Positions 1 through 8,952 are shown, numbered from the stretch's first letter. The stretch is DNA of 64,000 nt from BJGV01 sp964196335 (GCA_965238155.1 OZ250175.1:186001-250000), one strand, 5' to 3'. A program made the numbers and translations. The notes: generated by a model from the sequence alone, not told the origin.

Positions 1-823
1 ATTCGATCATCTCAGAATCCCATCCATTAGAAGAAACATCAATACCAGCTCCCTCTAAAGCCAAATCCCACTCTTTCCCATCCTTACTCAAAGCATACCC
101 AATGCGATATTTATCTCCACTACCACTACGGTAGGAGAACCACATTTCATAGCCTGTTTTTGTGTTACCTACCACGGTGGGCCTAGAAAATGCCTGAGCT
201 CTTCCAAGTTCATAGGGAATGGCTAGTCCTTCTCGGCACCAAACGTGTCCATCGATTGATGACGCATAGTTAATAACATGTAGCATTTCCCCGTTACCAG
301 TATTCCACGTTATCGTTGATCCATACCACATGCTATAGTTACTCTCTTTATTTTTTAGTACCCAAGGATAGGATAAGCTTATGGGATCAATTGTGTGAAA
401 GCTCATTAACGGTGCCTCGTTGTCCAGCTCCAGGGTTAAGTCTGACTTTAAAACAAATCGGCCGATATCACCTCTCCAGTGAGCATCTTTGGGACTCTGC
501 CAACCCATAAAAAGCATGTATCGCATACCATTGATCTCATAGTAGTTACCTATACTTATACCATCCACATAAAAGCTTCCTTCCAGCCCACACTCAAAAA
601 AAGGTTGGCTATATTCCCGAATAATTTTTTGTTTGACGGTATCGATATCGACAGCACCTACTGATGATCGGTTATTTGAATCCCTACCACTGAAGAAAAT
701 TCGATACAAATCTCCTTCAATTAGAACAGGTACAGGGTTTGCCGCATGAGTTAAAAGTTTTGGATGTCGGTTATCTACTGAGGGACAATAAATCTGCCCA
801 AGTTTTTGCCATTTTCTTTTCAT
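1..823 (-). CDS. beta-propeller glycosidase-like protein (3' end beyond window)
   Basis: The reading frame is open from an ATG at 821-823 to the window edge, about 274 codons without a stop; the C-terminus lies outside. The translation begins MKRKWQKLGQIYCPSVDN and contains repeated blade-like segments such as YRIFFSGRD, YMLFMGWQSP, YSMWYGST, YEMWFSYRSGSGDKYRIGYA and SKDGKEWD. This is the pattern of five-bladed beta-propeller proteins related to glycoside hydrolase families 43/32 that often sit in capsule or O-antigen clusters. The start codon overlaps the stop of the upstream NeuD-like gene (ATGA), implying translational coupling. A role in trimming or modifying a surface glycan is inference. 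The fold call is moderately secure, the activity unknown. Confidence 0.6.
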   Translation of the reverse strand, partial: MKRKWQKLGQIYCPSVDNRHPKLLTHAANPVPVLIEGDLYRIFFSGRDSNNRSSVGAVDIDTVKQKIIREYSQPFFECGLEGSFYVDGISIGNYYEINGMRYMLFMGWQSPKDAHWRGDIGRFVLKSDLTLELDNEAPLMSFHTIDPISLSYPWVLKNKESNYSMWYGSTITWNTGNGEMLHVINYASSIDGHVWCREGLAIPYELGRAQAFSRPTVVGNTKTGYEMWFSYRSGSGDKYRIGYALSKDGKEWDLALEGAGIDVSSNGWDSEMIE

Positions 824-1004
824 AGCTTCCTTAATCTCTTGCTTGGTACTTTTGATCGTTCTGTCGTAGCACCAACATAGACTCCCCCAGCCTCTGCATC
901 AGAAAGCAGTAATGCGCCTGCCCCAATCACACATTTCTCACCAACCTTGATATAGTCACGTAATGTTGAGTTCACACCAATAAAACATTGTTCACCAATC
1001 TCAA

Positions 1005-1013
1005 CCCCCCCCC
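1005..1013. repeat. G9/C9 homopolymer tract inside the acetyltransferase gene
   Basis: Nine consecutive C on the plus strand, read as G on the coding strand. It sits exactly where the two NeuD-like frames must be joined. A tract of eight would give an intact gene. Tracts of this length are typical slipped-strand hotspots in phase-variable envelope genes of other bacteria. Confidence 0.85.
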
Positions 1014-1474
1014 GAAACAACCACATGTGAAGCTATGAAGCAATGATCATTGATAATGGAGTGATGGCCAATATGGTTGCCACTCCAAAGTGTTACATCA
1101 TTACCAATGATGACGAATGGCTGGATAGTATTATCTTCAAAAATAAAGCAGTTTTCACCAATACGTCCTTCATTGAGAACTGTAGCGTGAGAACTAACAA
1201 AACTAGCCAACTGGTAACCTTTTTCCTTAGCCTCCAAATATTTTTCTTTCCGAACCGCGTTGAGTCCGGAGTAACCCAGCGCAATAAAAAGCTTATATTG
1301 GGCTGGTGCATATTGTTTAGTAACTTCCTCAAAGGCAATGACTGGAAGACCACAGAAAACTGTATCAGTAAGATAGGCAGCATCAACGGTAAATGCGACA
1401 ACTTCATATTCTGAGTACTTACTAAAATAGAAATGTGCAAGCTCAGCAGTAACACCTAATCCGAAAATAACAAG

Positions 1475-1483
1475 TTTTTTTTT
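1475..1483. repeat. A9 homopolymer directly after the GTG start of the acetyltransferase
   Basis: The coding strand reads GTG followed by nine A, encoding three lysines. It is a second slippage-prone tract in the same gene, where a one-base change would frameshift almost the whole protein. Confidence 0.6.
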
Positions 1484-1486
1484 CAC

Positions 1487-2071
1487 GGCTACTTCCTTAC
1501 GAAAAAATGGGCTTACAAAGCTCCCTATTTATTAAGTAGAACCATATTAAGAAAATAACAATATTGCTAATATCAATATATCTGAATCAGCACAACAAAA
1601 CTAATTGTGTAGCTTATCAATGTCGGAATAGAGTATAAGGCAATAGAATAAAAACCAAAAATTATTTGATCATATAATCACAATTCGCCTCATAATAAGG
1701 AGACAGCCTACTATTCATTGAATCCTAATTATGCATTAAGAATTTCGTAGCAGCGCTGTAATTTGGAAACCGCTTAAACTTATAAAAGATATAGAATATA
1801 TTTATCTAATTCACTATCATTATGAACAGGATTTCTGACTAAATAATTCTATCGGATACATAAGTCTCCGAAACAAAATTGATTTCTATCTACGTATTAA
1901 AAATACTCAGCTTACTATTACTACACTCTAAATTATTAATTCTAAAATATTTGGAGGATTAAGAGTTTTTTATAATTATCCACATCTATATAATAAAATG
2001 GTTTTACGTTAAAACCTGAAGATATGAAATATATTTAACTCTTTATGTTTATTTTGAAGTAAAAGTTGACA
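1487..2071. other. 585-bp AT-rich spacer, no gene seen
   Basis: Very AT-rich, with stops in all frames. It must hold the promoter and ribosome-binding site (AAGGAAG at about 1492-1498, minus strand) of the acetyltransferase gene. I see no RNA gene, repeat or terminator with a convincing stem. Confidence 0.5.
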
Positions 2072-2887
2072 TTATATTTTTCGTGAGTCTAAAAAAGCAT
2101 CTATTGATTTAGGTAACTTATATTTAAAGCCCAATAGTTCTTTAAAATTGTCATCAAGTCCCGACCCATCAAGTATTGATGGTATATCAATCTGTTGCTT
2201 AATTAATGGAATTGAATAAACATGATTTACCGCACGCCTGTTTTGTGCTGTCAAATTATTTCCTCCACGGTGAAATGCCATACTGTCAATAATTATGAAA
2301 GAACCGGCTGGTGCTGACAACTGAACTCCATTTCTTAAAATATATGTACTCGACGGAAATACCTCATGTTTGTGACTTGCTGGCAGCACATAAGTCGATC
2401 CATTATCTGGATAAAAATCATCCACACAAAATAGTGCCCCTATAGCTAATGGTGTAGATGTTAAAAAATGCTGATACGGAAGATCACGATGCCACGCACC
2501 TTGATTATATTTCTGACCAGGAGGATTAATTATGCCATTTTGTTGATTCAGAATAAATTTCCCGACAATGAGTTCTTTAAGAAGAGCTATTACTATTGGA
2601 TTAGTTGCAAGATTTAGAAAATATTTATCAATAGCAAGTGGCAGACGAATTGTATTGATCTCATCAACTTCTTTTAGACGTTTTATACCAAACTTTTTAG
2701 TATATGACGACTGCAGTAAATCAAATTTTTTAGAAACTTTCTTTAGTTTTTTATCAGAAAACCCAGAGTGGGCAATGGAAAATCCCAGATTACGAACCTC
2801 CTCGACTGCATTCTCAACGATTGTAGTAGCAGCATTCCTTTTTAAAATACCGTAGGATGGAATCTTATCAGGGTCAACTAGGTCCAT
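2072..2887 (-). CDS. phytanoyl-CoA dioxygenase (PhyH) family protein
   Basis: A 271-residue Fe(II)/2-oxoglutarate-dependent oxygenase of the PhyH family. The metal facial triad is visible: H133 and D135 in AWHRDLPYQHF and the distal H206 in DSMAFHRGGNN, followed by NRRAVNHVYS, whose arginine would hold 2-oxoglutarate. Length fits the family. Such enzymes hydroxylate lipids, sugars or small molecules. The location among glycosyltransferase and acetyltransferase genes suggests modification of a surface glycan precursor, but the substrate cannot be read from sequence. It lies 36 bp from the downstream start region of the GT2 gene and is transcribed in the same direction. Confidence 0.8.
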   Translation of the reverse strand: MDLVDPDKIPSYGILKRNAATTIVENAVEEVRNLGFSIAHSGFSDKKLKKVSKKFDLLQSSYTKKFGIKRLKEVDEINTIRLPLAIDKYFLNLATNPIVIALLKELIVGKFILNQQNGIINPPGQKYNQGAWHRDLPYQHFLTSTPLAIGALFCVDDFYPDNGSTYVLPASHKHEVFPSSTYILRNGVQLSAPAGSFIIIDSMAFHRGGNNLTAQNRRAVNHVYSIPLIKQQIDIPSILDGSGLDDNFKELLGFKYKLPKSIDAFLDSRKI

Positions 2888-2923
2888 ATTACGCTCAAGA
2901 TTATTTTTTAATTATTAAATCAA

Positions 2924-3850
2924 CTAATTTTTAGTTTGATAGACTTCTTTTACTATCGTATATGGACGTCGTTTGGTTTCTATGAATATCTTAGATAAGT
3001 AAATACCTACAATTCCAATAAAAAGAGTAATTAATCCCCCTATTAACCAAATAGATGCTATTACAGAAGTCCATCCGCTAAGTGGCTGGGAAAAGAACAC
3101 CAAGTTAACAATAAGATAGACAACAAACGCTCCCGCCAATAAGAAGATTACTAGCCCTACATAAAAAATAGCCACAAGTGGTGCGCTACTAAATGATGTA
3201 ATAGCATTCACAAGGTTAGATATCTTATGGTACACAGTATACGTAGTTCGACTGGTATCACTCTTCCGGATAACTTGTGACTCCTGATTAAATCCGGTAG
3301 TTACGCACAGACAGCTGAAACATAATTCACGCTCATCATGAAGCAATAGTGCCTTAACATAACGCTGTGTCATTAACCTTGCAGTAACTAAGTTTCTGGG
3401 TAATGCGATTTGGGCTATTGTATTAAAAGAATTATAAAACCAATGTCCGAACCAACGTTCAATTAAACCACCTTTTCGCTTCTCCTGTACGCCGTATACA
3501 ACATCACAACATTTTCTTTTTAATTGTTCATAAAAACTCAAAAGCCATTCTGGTTTTTCTTCAAGATCACTGTCTATCAAGAATACATATTCTCCACATG
3601 CGTGTTCCAATCCAGACATCATCGCTTTATGATGCCCAAAATTACGTGAAAGATCGACCACAACAACATGGCTGTCATTTTCTATAAGTTTTGTGGCAAC
3701 TCCCAGACTATTGTCAGGCGATCCGTCATTTACAAAAATGATTTCATAATCTTCACCTACAAGTTGCTTAGCTGCAGCACTGGCCCGTTGATGAAACTCT
3801 ACGATGTAAGGAGCAGACTGGTAAAGCGTTGCGACAATGGAGAGCTTCAT
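2924..3850 (-). CDS. membrane-anchored GT2 glycosyltransferase (DPM/GtrB/ArnC-like)
   Basis: A 308-residue family 2 glycosyltransferase. The N-terminal GT-A domain runs from KLSIVATLYQSAPYIVEF through the nucleotide-sugar motifs EIIFVNDGSPDNS and FLIDSDLEEKPEWL; two C-terminal membrane helices follow (about residues 230-260 and 268-290). This architecture is typical of enzymes that load a sugar onto undecaprenyl phosphate. The ATG at 3848-3850 was chosen because it forms an ATGA overlap with the stop of the WbqC-like gene; a longer frame starting further upstream would place 13 unrelated residues before the domain. The partner may be the large membrane protein at 4536-6128, which could use such a lipid-linked sugar (inference). 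Confidence 0.85.
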   Translation of the reverse strand: MKLSIVATLYQSAPYIVEFHQRASAAAKQLVGEDYEIIFVNDGSPDNSLGVATKLIENDSHVVVVDLSRNFGHHKAMMSGLEHACGEYVFLIDSDLEEKPEWLLSFYEQLKRKCCDVVYGVQEKRKGGLIERWFGHWFYNSFNTIAQIALPRNLVTARLMTQRYVKALLLHDERELCFSCLCVTTGFNQESQVIRKSDTSRTTYTVYHKISNLVNAITSFSSAPLVAIFYVGLVIFLLAGAFVVYLIVNLVFFSQPLSGWTSVIASIWLIGGLITLFIGIVGIYLSKIFIETKRRPYTIVKEVYQTKN

Positions 3851-4539
3851 CCGACATACCTCATATAACGGGGGAAATCCTTGCCACAATTGAACAGAAG
3901 ATCGAGGATTGTAACGCCATGAGAAAATTCACCCCAAAGTTGAGGGTACTCCGAATAGCCGGCGTAGTCGAACCAAGTGAGTTTGATGCCCATATCCATA
4001 AAGACCTTTTCATCCACATAATTCTTAGCCGCCGGCCCAGAGATGTATTCAGTGCAACCCGCCTGCGCGCAGAGATCGGCGAGACGCTCGGTCTTGCCAT
4101 CGAGTAACGCGTAATCCCATGAGTTGGTAATAATGGTTTTGATTCCCAAGTAATTACAGATGGCCTCAATAAACCGGCGATTCAGTTGCGAGATATGACA
4201 GTACGACTCGTTGAGGTAGAGGGGCTCCAGGCATGCGGCGATTTCTGAAAAATGCGGTGCGCAGCGATAGTTCTGCACCAGCGCTTTCCAGTGCGCAGCC
4301 GCCCAGTCAGTGCCGTCGATCTCGGTTTCGCGGATTTTCTGGTGGTATTTGCCTTTCACCAGCACAGGAACCGTGAGCCACTGAACGCCTTGGGGCGTCT
4401 TGATCTGGTTGCGGTTGCGCCAGTCGCACCGCGTGTATTGCATGTCGTCATAGAGGATGAACTCATCCACGGCAGCAATCATGTCAAAGTAGCCTTTCCA
4501 TGGGATGTAGTTGGACTGAAGGATGGCGACTTTTTTCAT
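3847..4539 (-). CDS. WbqC-like family protein
   Basis: A 230-residue protein of the WbqC family (PF08889), recognised by its N-terminus KKVAILQSNYIPWKGYFDMI, then FILYDDMQYTRCDWRNRNQI and the later TYISGPAAK-like segment (EYISGPAAKNYVDE). Family members occur in O-antigen and capsule clusters; the reaction is not established, though links to amino-sugar or glycine-type decoration have been suggested. It overlaps both neighbours by ATGA (4536-4539 and 3847-3850), so the three genes form one translationally coupled unit. Base composition here is visibly more GC-rich than in the genes at 2072-3846. Confidence 0.8.
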   Translation of the reverse strand: MKKVAILQSNYIPWKGYFDMIAAVDEFILYDDMQYTRCDWRNRNQIKTPQGVQWLTVPVLVKGKYHQKIRETEIDGTDWAAAHWKALVQNYRCAPHFSEIAACLEPLYLNESYCHISQLNRRFIEAICNYLGIKTIITNSWDYALLDGKTERLADLCAQAGCTEYISGPAAKNYVDEKVFMDMGIKLTWFDYAGYSEYPQLWGEFSHGVTILDLLFNCGKDFPRYMRYVG

Positions 4540-6128
4540 TGCAGCGCATCTCTCGCTTTATAGATTTGGTACGCTGGATTGTGCGAGCTTGGTAATGGCT
4601 CGAAATTATTCAGAATATATTGATGAATTAAAGGGTGCGTGTTTTTAAAGCGCAACTCGTCACGACCATCTAACGGGAAATCAAAAATAAATGCGAATCT
4701 TGGTTTAGACACCTTAATGCGTTCAATTTCTTTTTTCTCAAAAGCTTCAGGGCGGGGAAAGAGTGCATAAATCTCCCACATGGGTGATCTGCGCTCCAGC
4801 AAGGCATACGCGCCCGGCCAGAAGGGTGCGGCGATGAAGGCCTGACCATTCGGCGCATAGTCGTTTGACAATTGGCGAAGCAAAGCAATGTTGTTCGCCT
4901 TGCCAGGACCGATTTGGAGATTGCTGCCGGATATTTCGACATTGACACACTGCTTGGCCAGGCATTTCAAGCCGGGGTGGGATTCGAGCATCACCCCAAA
5001 ACTGGCAGCACATAAAGTGGCGACAAGAGGCCATTTTATTCGCGCTTGAGAACTCGACAAAATGACCAAGCAGCCCACAAGTAGCGGGAAGATACCCTGG
5101 GCGAGGTGCCCAACATCAGCGCGGGAGAAAGCATGATGCGCATAGGGAAGCGCCAGAAATGCTGTAGCAACCAAGGCAGGAGGTACGTGCTTTTCCTTTA
5201 ACCTTTGATGAACGACCCATGCGACCGCAAGTCCTCCAAAGACGAGCGTTCCAATGAAGAAGAAACCGACCAACACATTATACACGCTACGCGCAGCATC
5301 AATGACAGAGACAGCAGTAAAGTTGACCATCCAGGGCCAAGGCACAGGCAAATTTGTAGCCTTCAGTTCGAACAAGAAACGAATACTTTCCCAAAATGAG
5401 ATCGCAAAACCAGGAATCAGGAGCCCCATCAAAATAACGGGGATATAGCCGACCACAACCCCAGCGCCCCATAGTACGAACCCCTTCAAAAAACCAAGGC
5501 CAGAACGATTCTTAATCGTGAGCCAAGCGACGACCCCAAGGCTACCCGCAGCGCCATACACGCCGTGGTTGCGCCCGAAAACTGCAACCAGTCCGACGCA
5601 GGTGCCTGCAATAACGTAGCGTTTGGGTATTGGGTTCCTGACAAGAAAGGTCAGTATCCCAATCAAAAATATCGACAGAGAAATATCGAAAAGTTTGTGG
5701 CGCGGAAACATCCATACCGCGAGGATCACAGCCGACATGACCAAAAAGATGACCCTATATTTACTCTCGCTTTTTTCGGACTGCGCAATTAATATCAGTC
5801 CTACAAATAAACCTAAGGCTTGAAAAATGGCTACGGCAGCACGTACGCTCATGATGCCGTAGTCACCAAAAATACTTAACAAGGCCGCTGACCAGTAGTA
5901 TCTACCTGGATCATAAGCCATGAAGTCACGAATCGGGACTTCGCCCAGCAATACCCGCTGGACACCATACCAAAGAAACCCTTCATCCCACAGAGTAAAT
6001 CCCTTGTTACCTTGCCAAATAAATAACAGGAAAATTAAAAGGAATGAAATCGCCAGAATTGTGACTGGGGTATATTTATTATTTTGTGCGTCTTGGCTCA
6101 TGCTTACAACTGGCGGAAAAAGCGTCAT
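4536..6128 (-). CDS. multi-spanning membrane glycosyltransferase-like protein
   Basis: A 530-residue integral membrane protein with about ten hydrophobic helices. An early periplasmic loop reads GFTLWDEGFLWYGVQRVLLGEVPIRDF, resembling the acidic first loop of GT-C (GT39/PMT or ArnT) glycosyltransferases; a soluble C-terminal region follows from about residue 410. GT-C enzymes transfer a sugar from a polyprenyl-phosphate donor on the outer face of the inner membrane. The coupled downstream GT2 could supply that donor. The start is uncertain: the ATG at 6128 has no clear Shine-Dalgarno and an internal ATG (MSQDAQ) lies at 6101. GC content is higher than in the flanking genes, consistent with separate acquisition. 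Confidence 0.6.
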   Translation of the reverse strand: MTLFPPVVSMSQDAQNNKYTPVTILAISFLLIFLLFIWQGNKGFTLWDEGFLWYGVQRVLLGEVPIRDFMAYDPGRYYWSAALLSIFGDYGIMSVRAAVAIFQALGLFVGLILIAQSEKSESKYRVIFLVMSAVILAVWMFPRHKLFDISLSIFLIGILTFLVRNPIPKRYVIAGTCVGLVAVFGRNHGVYGAAGSLGVVAWLTIKNRSGLGFLKGFVLWGAGVVVGYIPVILMGLLIPGFAISFWESIRFLFELKATNLPVPWPWMVNFTAVSVIDAARSVYNVLVGFFFIGTLVFGGLAVAWVVHQRLKEKHVPPALVATAFLALPYAHHAFSRADVGHLAQGIFPLLVGCLVILSSSQARIKWPLVATLCAASFGVMLESHPGLKCLAKQCVNVEISGSNLQIGPGKANNIALLRQLSNDYAPNGQAFIAAPFWPGAYALLERRSPMWEIYALFPRPEAFEKKEIERIKVSKPRFAFIFDFPLDGRDELRFKNTHPLIHQYILNNFEPLPSSHNPAYQIYKARDALQ

Positions 6129-6302
6129 TATAAGTTAGGGAGGTGGGGGAGATGTTACCTTTTTTCCCTATCCTGCCATTATATTCACGCATCGCCACGC
6201 CCGCAGAGGGCTGTGACATGTACGCAGACACCTTGGTCAACCACTTGAACACTGACAGTTAACACAAATTATCCTTCCAACACTTTAGCTAGCGCATTAA
6301 CG

Positions 6303-6434
6303 TTAATCCCATTGGGTTCCTGCTTTGTATGAAGAACGAATATCGAAGAACAGAAACAAGCTCCCGCCATCCGTCATCTTGTAAGATTTGGCTCTTGATT
6401 TCGCCTTTCTTACCGCTGTATCAGTCAGCTTCAT
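6303..6434 (-). pseudogene. truncated P4-type tyrosine integrase (N-terminal remnant)
   Basis: A 43-codon frame starting ATG at 6434 with a purine-rich GGGGGG upstream. It reads MKLTDTAVRKAKSRAKSYKM and TDGGSLFLFF and then stops. This matches the N-terminal arm-binding domain (PF13356, formerly DUF4102) of P4/CP4-57-type integrases, whose usual form is LTDTAIRNAKPxxKPYKLxDGGGLYLLV. A full integrase is about 400 residues, so the core-binding and catalytic domains are gone. It lies about 180 bp beyond the 3' end of tRNA-Val in the orientation typical of tRNA-integrated islands, pointing to a once-mobile element extending to lower coordinates. Confidence 0.8.
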
Positions 6435-6547
6435 AGCAACCCCCCAAATTTGCTGGTATCAATTATGAATTGTTGGTATAACTGTCTTAAATATGCCAGC
6501 AATAAGGGGTCTATTGCAATAGGTGGGAATGAGTGGCATAAAACAAT

Positions 6548-6580
6548 AAACCCGCTAATCATCATGATTAAAGCGGGTTT
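6548..6580 (-). terminator. bidirectional hairpin terminator after tRNA-Val
   Basis: Inverted repeat AAACCCGCT / AGCGGGTTT (9 bp) around a 15-base loop. On the minus strand it follows tRNA-Val by about 35 bp and is trailed by ATTGTTTTA. On the plus strand it is followed by TTTTGTG. Confidence 0.7.
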
Positions 6581-6614
6581 TGTGTACAGCTTCGAACTGG
6601 AATAAACAATGTGT

Positions 6615-6691
6615 TGGTAGGCGCGATTGGACTCGAACCAACGACCCCCACCATGTCAAGGTGGTGCTCTAACCAGCTGAGCTACGCGCCT
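6615..6691 (-). tRNA. tRNA-Val(GAC)
   Basis: A 77-base cloverleaf with CCA encoded. Acceptor AGGCGCG pairs with CGCGCCT; D-arm GCTC...GAGC; anticodon stem CCACC/GGTGG with loop TTGACAT, giving anticodon GAC; T-arm GTTGG TTCGAGT CCAAT. It decodes valine GUC/GUU. The 3' end faces the integrase remnant, making this the likely attachment site of the left-hand island. No second copy of its 3' end is visible in the window. Confidence 0.95.
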
Positions 6692-6902
6692 GAGAAAAAC
6701 GAATTCTAACTGAATCAGCGCAAGGGCTCAAATTATAATGTCCCAATGCTGTTTAGCACGTTAATATACTAACATTAGAGCTTATAGACACTACATACAA
6801 TTATTCAGCCATATGTGCTCATTTGTAAATACTAACCACATTCCCACAAAAATTAGCTGACCATATCAAACAGAAATAGTAAGGGTCTTTAATCAAAGTC
6901 GT

Positions 6903-6931
6903 TTTACAACAGCAAGGTAAAATATTAGTGT
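6903..6931 (+). promoter_or_regulatory. possible promoter of the rfbBDAC operon
   Basis: TTTACA at 6903-6908 and TAGTGT at 6926-6931 are spaced 17 bp, about 55 bp before the rfbB ATG. The -10 is weak. The rest of the 294-bp spacer 6692-6985 shows nothing else. Confidence 0.3.
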
Positions 6932-6985
6932 AGGAATACTGTAAAGCCACCATGGTAGCAAGAAAACATAGCTTAAGGACCGTGA

Positions 6986-8053
6986 ATGATATTAATAACA
7001 GGAGGTGCCGGATTTATTGGTACAAATTTTGTATTGGATTGGCTTACACAATCTGACGAAGGAATTATTAACCTTGATAACTTAACTTATGCAGGGAACT
7101 TAGAAAACTTAGTCTCCTTGAAAGATGATAAGCGACATATCTTCGTTCAAGGTGACATTTGTGATTCTACCCTGGTCACCAGCTTACTCACTAAATACAA
7201 ACCTCGCGCTATCGTCAATTTTGCTGCAGAAAGTCATGTGGATCGCTCCATCCAAGATCCTGAGGGGTTTATACAGACTAATATTGTAGGCACCTTCCGG
7301 TTGTTAGAAACTACACGGGCTTACTGGGGTACACTAGAACTCAAAATGAGACAGAAGTTCCGATTTCTTCATATCTCAACAGATGAGGTCTATGGTTCTC
7401 TTTCAAATGAAGAAGAAGCTTTTGATGAAAACCATCGTTATGAACCTAATAGTCCTTACTCGGCCAGCAAAGCAGCCAGTGATCATTTAATACGGGCCTA
7501 CCATAAAACCTATGGATTACCAGTTCTTACCACCAATTGCTCAAATAACTACGGCCCGTATCAATTCCCCGAAAAACTAATCCCTCTGATAATCATCAAT
7601 GCTCTTACAAATAAACCATTACCTGTTTATGGGGATGGCCAACAAATCCGTGACTGGCTTTACGTAAAAGACCATTGTAAAGCAATCCGTCGGGTGCTGG
7701 AAGCAGGTACCCCTGGCGAAACCTACAATATTGGTGGCCGGAACGAGAAGCCCAACATCAACATCGTACATACTGTTTGCGCATTGCTAGCTACCTTGCA
7801 TCCTCGTACTGATGGCAAACCCTACCACGAACAAATTACTTTCGTTACCGACCGTCCTGGTCACGACCGCCGGTACGCTATTAATTCCAAAAAAATAGAA
7901 TGTGAGTTGGGTTGGAAACCGGCTGAAACCTTCGAAACTGGTATCCATAAAACTGTGCAATGGTATCTTGATAACCAAAGCTGGGTTCAAAATGTCCAAT
8001 CAGGTTCATACCGGGCGTGGATTGATAAAAATTATAAAGGTCGCGACTTGTGA
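6986..8053 (+). CDS. rfbB: dTDP-glucose 4,6-dehydratase
   Basis: Catalyses the second step of dTDP-L-rhamnose synthesis, converting dTDP-glucose to the 4-keto-6-deoxy sugar with bound NAD. The 355-residue length is normal. Visible motifs: Rossmann ILITGGAGFIGTNFV at the N-terminus, HISTDEVYGSL with the catalytic Thr-Asp-Glu, and NSPYSASKAASDHL with the Tyr-xxx-Lys pair. The start follows TTAAGGACC with good spacing. First gene of a four-gene operon (rfbB-rfbD-rfbA-rfbC); its TGA overlaps the GTG start of rfbD (GTGA). Confidence 0.95.
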   Translation: MILITGGAGFIGTNFVLDWLTQSDEGIINLDNLTYAGNLENLVSLKDDKRHIFVQGDICDSTLVTSLLTKYKPRAIVNFAAESHVDRSIQDPEGFIQTNIVGTFRLLETTRAYWGTLELKMRQKFRFLHISTDEVYGSLSNEEEAFDENHRYEPNSPYSASKAASDHLIRAYHKTYGLPVLTTNCSNNYGPYQFPEKLIPLIIINALTNKPLPVYGDGQQIRDWLYVKDHCKAIRRVLEAGTPGETYNIGGRNEKPNINIVHTVCALLATLHPRTDGKPYHEQITFVTDRPGHDRRYAINSKKIECELGWKPAETFETGIHKTVQWYLDNQSWVQNVQSGSYRAWIDKNYKGRDL

Positions 8054-8952
8054 GAATTTTATTATTCGGCAAAGGTGGCCAAATAGGGTGGGAACTACAA
8101 CGAAGCCTCGCTTTTATGGGCGAGCTGGTAGCTCTGGATGTTAATGACCAGGACCTGTGTGGTGACTTTACTCATCCAGATGGCATCATTCAAACCATTC
8201 ATTCAGTTTCTCCGGATGTAATAGTCAATGCTGCAGCTTACACAGCTGTCGACAAGGCTGAAAGTGAGCCAGAACTAACCCGCACTATTAATGTTCTGGC
8301 TCCTGAAATACTTGCGCAAGAGTCTCGGAAGTTAGGTGCCTGGTTGATTCATTATTCTACCGATTATGTGTTTGATGGGAATGGAGCTAAGCCCTGGAAG
8401 GAAACTGATCCCACTACACCCCTGAATGTTTATGGCTCAACAAAATTGGAAGGTGAAAAAGCCATCTTTAATTCTGGCTGTCAGCATCTGATATTTCGTA
8501 CCAGTTGGGTCTACTCTGCACGTGGCAAGAACTTTGCTAAAACTATAATTCATCTTGCACAGGAGCGCGACCATCTTACTGTTATTGACGATCAGATTGG
8601 TGCGCCTACTGGCGCCGATCTGTTAGCAGATGTTACCGCCCATTCAATTCGTATAGCTCTACGACAACCTCAGATATCAGGCTTGTATCATCTGGCTGCT
8701 AAAGGCGAAACCTCATGGTATGGCTACGCCAATTTTGTGCTTGATAAAGTACGTCAATCTGGAATCAAACTTAAGGTTCAGTCAGAGAGTATTCAACCTG
8801 TATCAACTGACGTGTTTTCTCAAACTGCACGGCGACCCGGAAATTCACGCTTAAATACCAAAAAAATAGAACGTACTTTCAATTTAACCTTACCATTGTG
8901 GCAAACTGGCGTAGCACGTATGCTTACCGAAATTCTTGAAAAACAATTATGA
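8050..8952 (+). CDS. rfbD: dTDP-4-dehydrorhamnose reductase
   Basis: Final NADPH-dependent reduction giving dTDP-L-rhamnose. 300 residues with the N-terminal ILLFGKGGQIGWELQRS nucleotide-binding motif, VNAAAYTAVDKAE, YSTDYVFDG and the catalytic VYGSTKLEGE. The GTG start at 8050 is fixed by the overlap with the rfbB stop and by the N-terminal motif starting immediately. Its own stop overlaps the rfbA ATG. Confidence 0.95.
   Translation: MRILLFGKGGQIGWELQRSLAFMGELVALDVNDQDLCGDFTHPDGIIQTIHSVSPDVIVNAAAYTAVDKAESEPELTRTINVLAPEILAQESRKLGAWLIHYSTDYVFDGNGAKPWKETDPTTPLNVYGSTKLEGEKAIFNSGCQHLIFRTSWVYSARGKNFAKTIIHLAQERDHLTVIDDQIGAPTGADLLADVTAHSIRIALRQPQISGLYHLAAKGETSWYGYANFVLDKVRQSGIKLKVQSESIQPVSTDVFSQTARRPGNSRLNTKKIERTFNLTLPLWQTGVARMLTEILEKQL

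Larger units (their letters stand above)
820..1486 (-). pseudogene. NeuD-like sugar O-acyltransferase, frameshifted at a G9 tract
   Basis: Two overlapping frames together make one protein of about 220 residues. The N-terminal part (GTG start at 1486, preceded by AAGGAAG) carries the NeuD PglD-type nucleotide-binding region starting KKKLVIFGLG, then left-handed beta-helix hexapeptide repeats up to VVVSGGG, where it meets TGA at 1001-1003. The missing C-terminal helix turns continue in another frame as GGVEIGEQCFIGVNSTLRDY to SKVPSKRLRKL, ending at 820. Removing one G from the nine-G run at 1005-1013 restores VVVSGGVEIGEQCF. The family acetylates sialic-acid-like or amino sugars using acetyl-CoA. 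The break may be a decayed gene, a phase-variable OFF state or a base-calling error; the homopolymer makes the second plausible. Confidence 0.8.

Noticed and set aside
6152..6262. Plus-strand 36-codon frame with a strong GGAGG-rich upstream sequence (MLPFFPILPLYSRIATPAEG onward)
   Set aside because: No recognisable domain, and the purine-rich stretch is probably chance in a decayed island edge.
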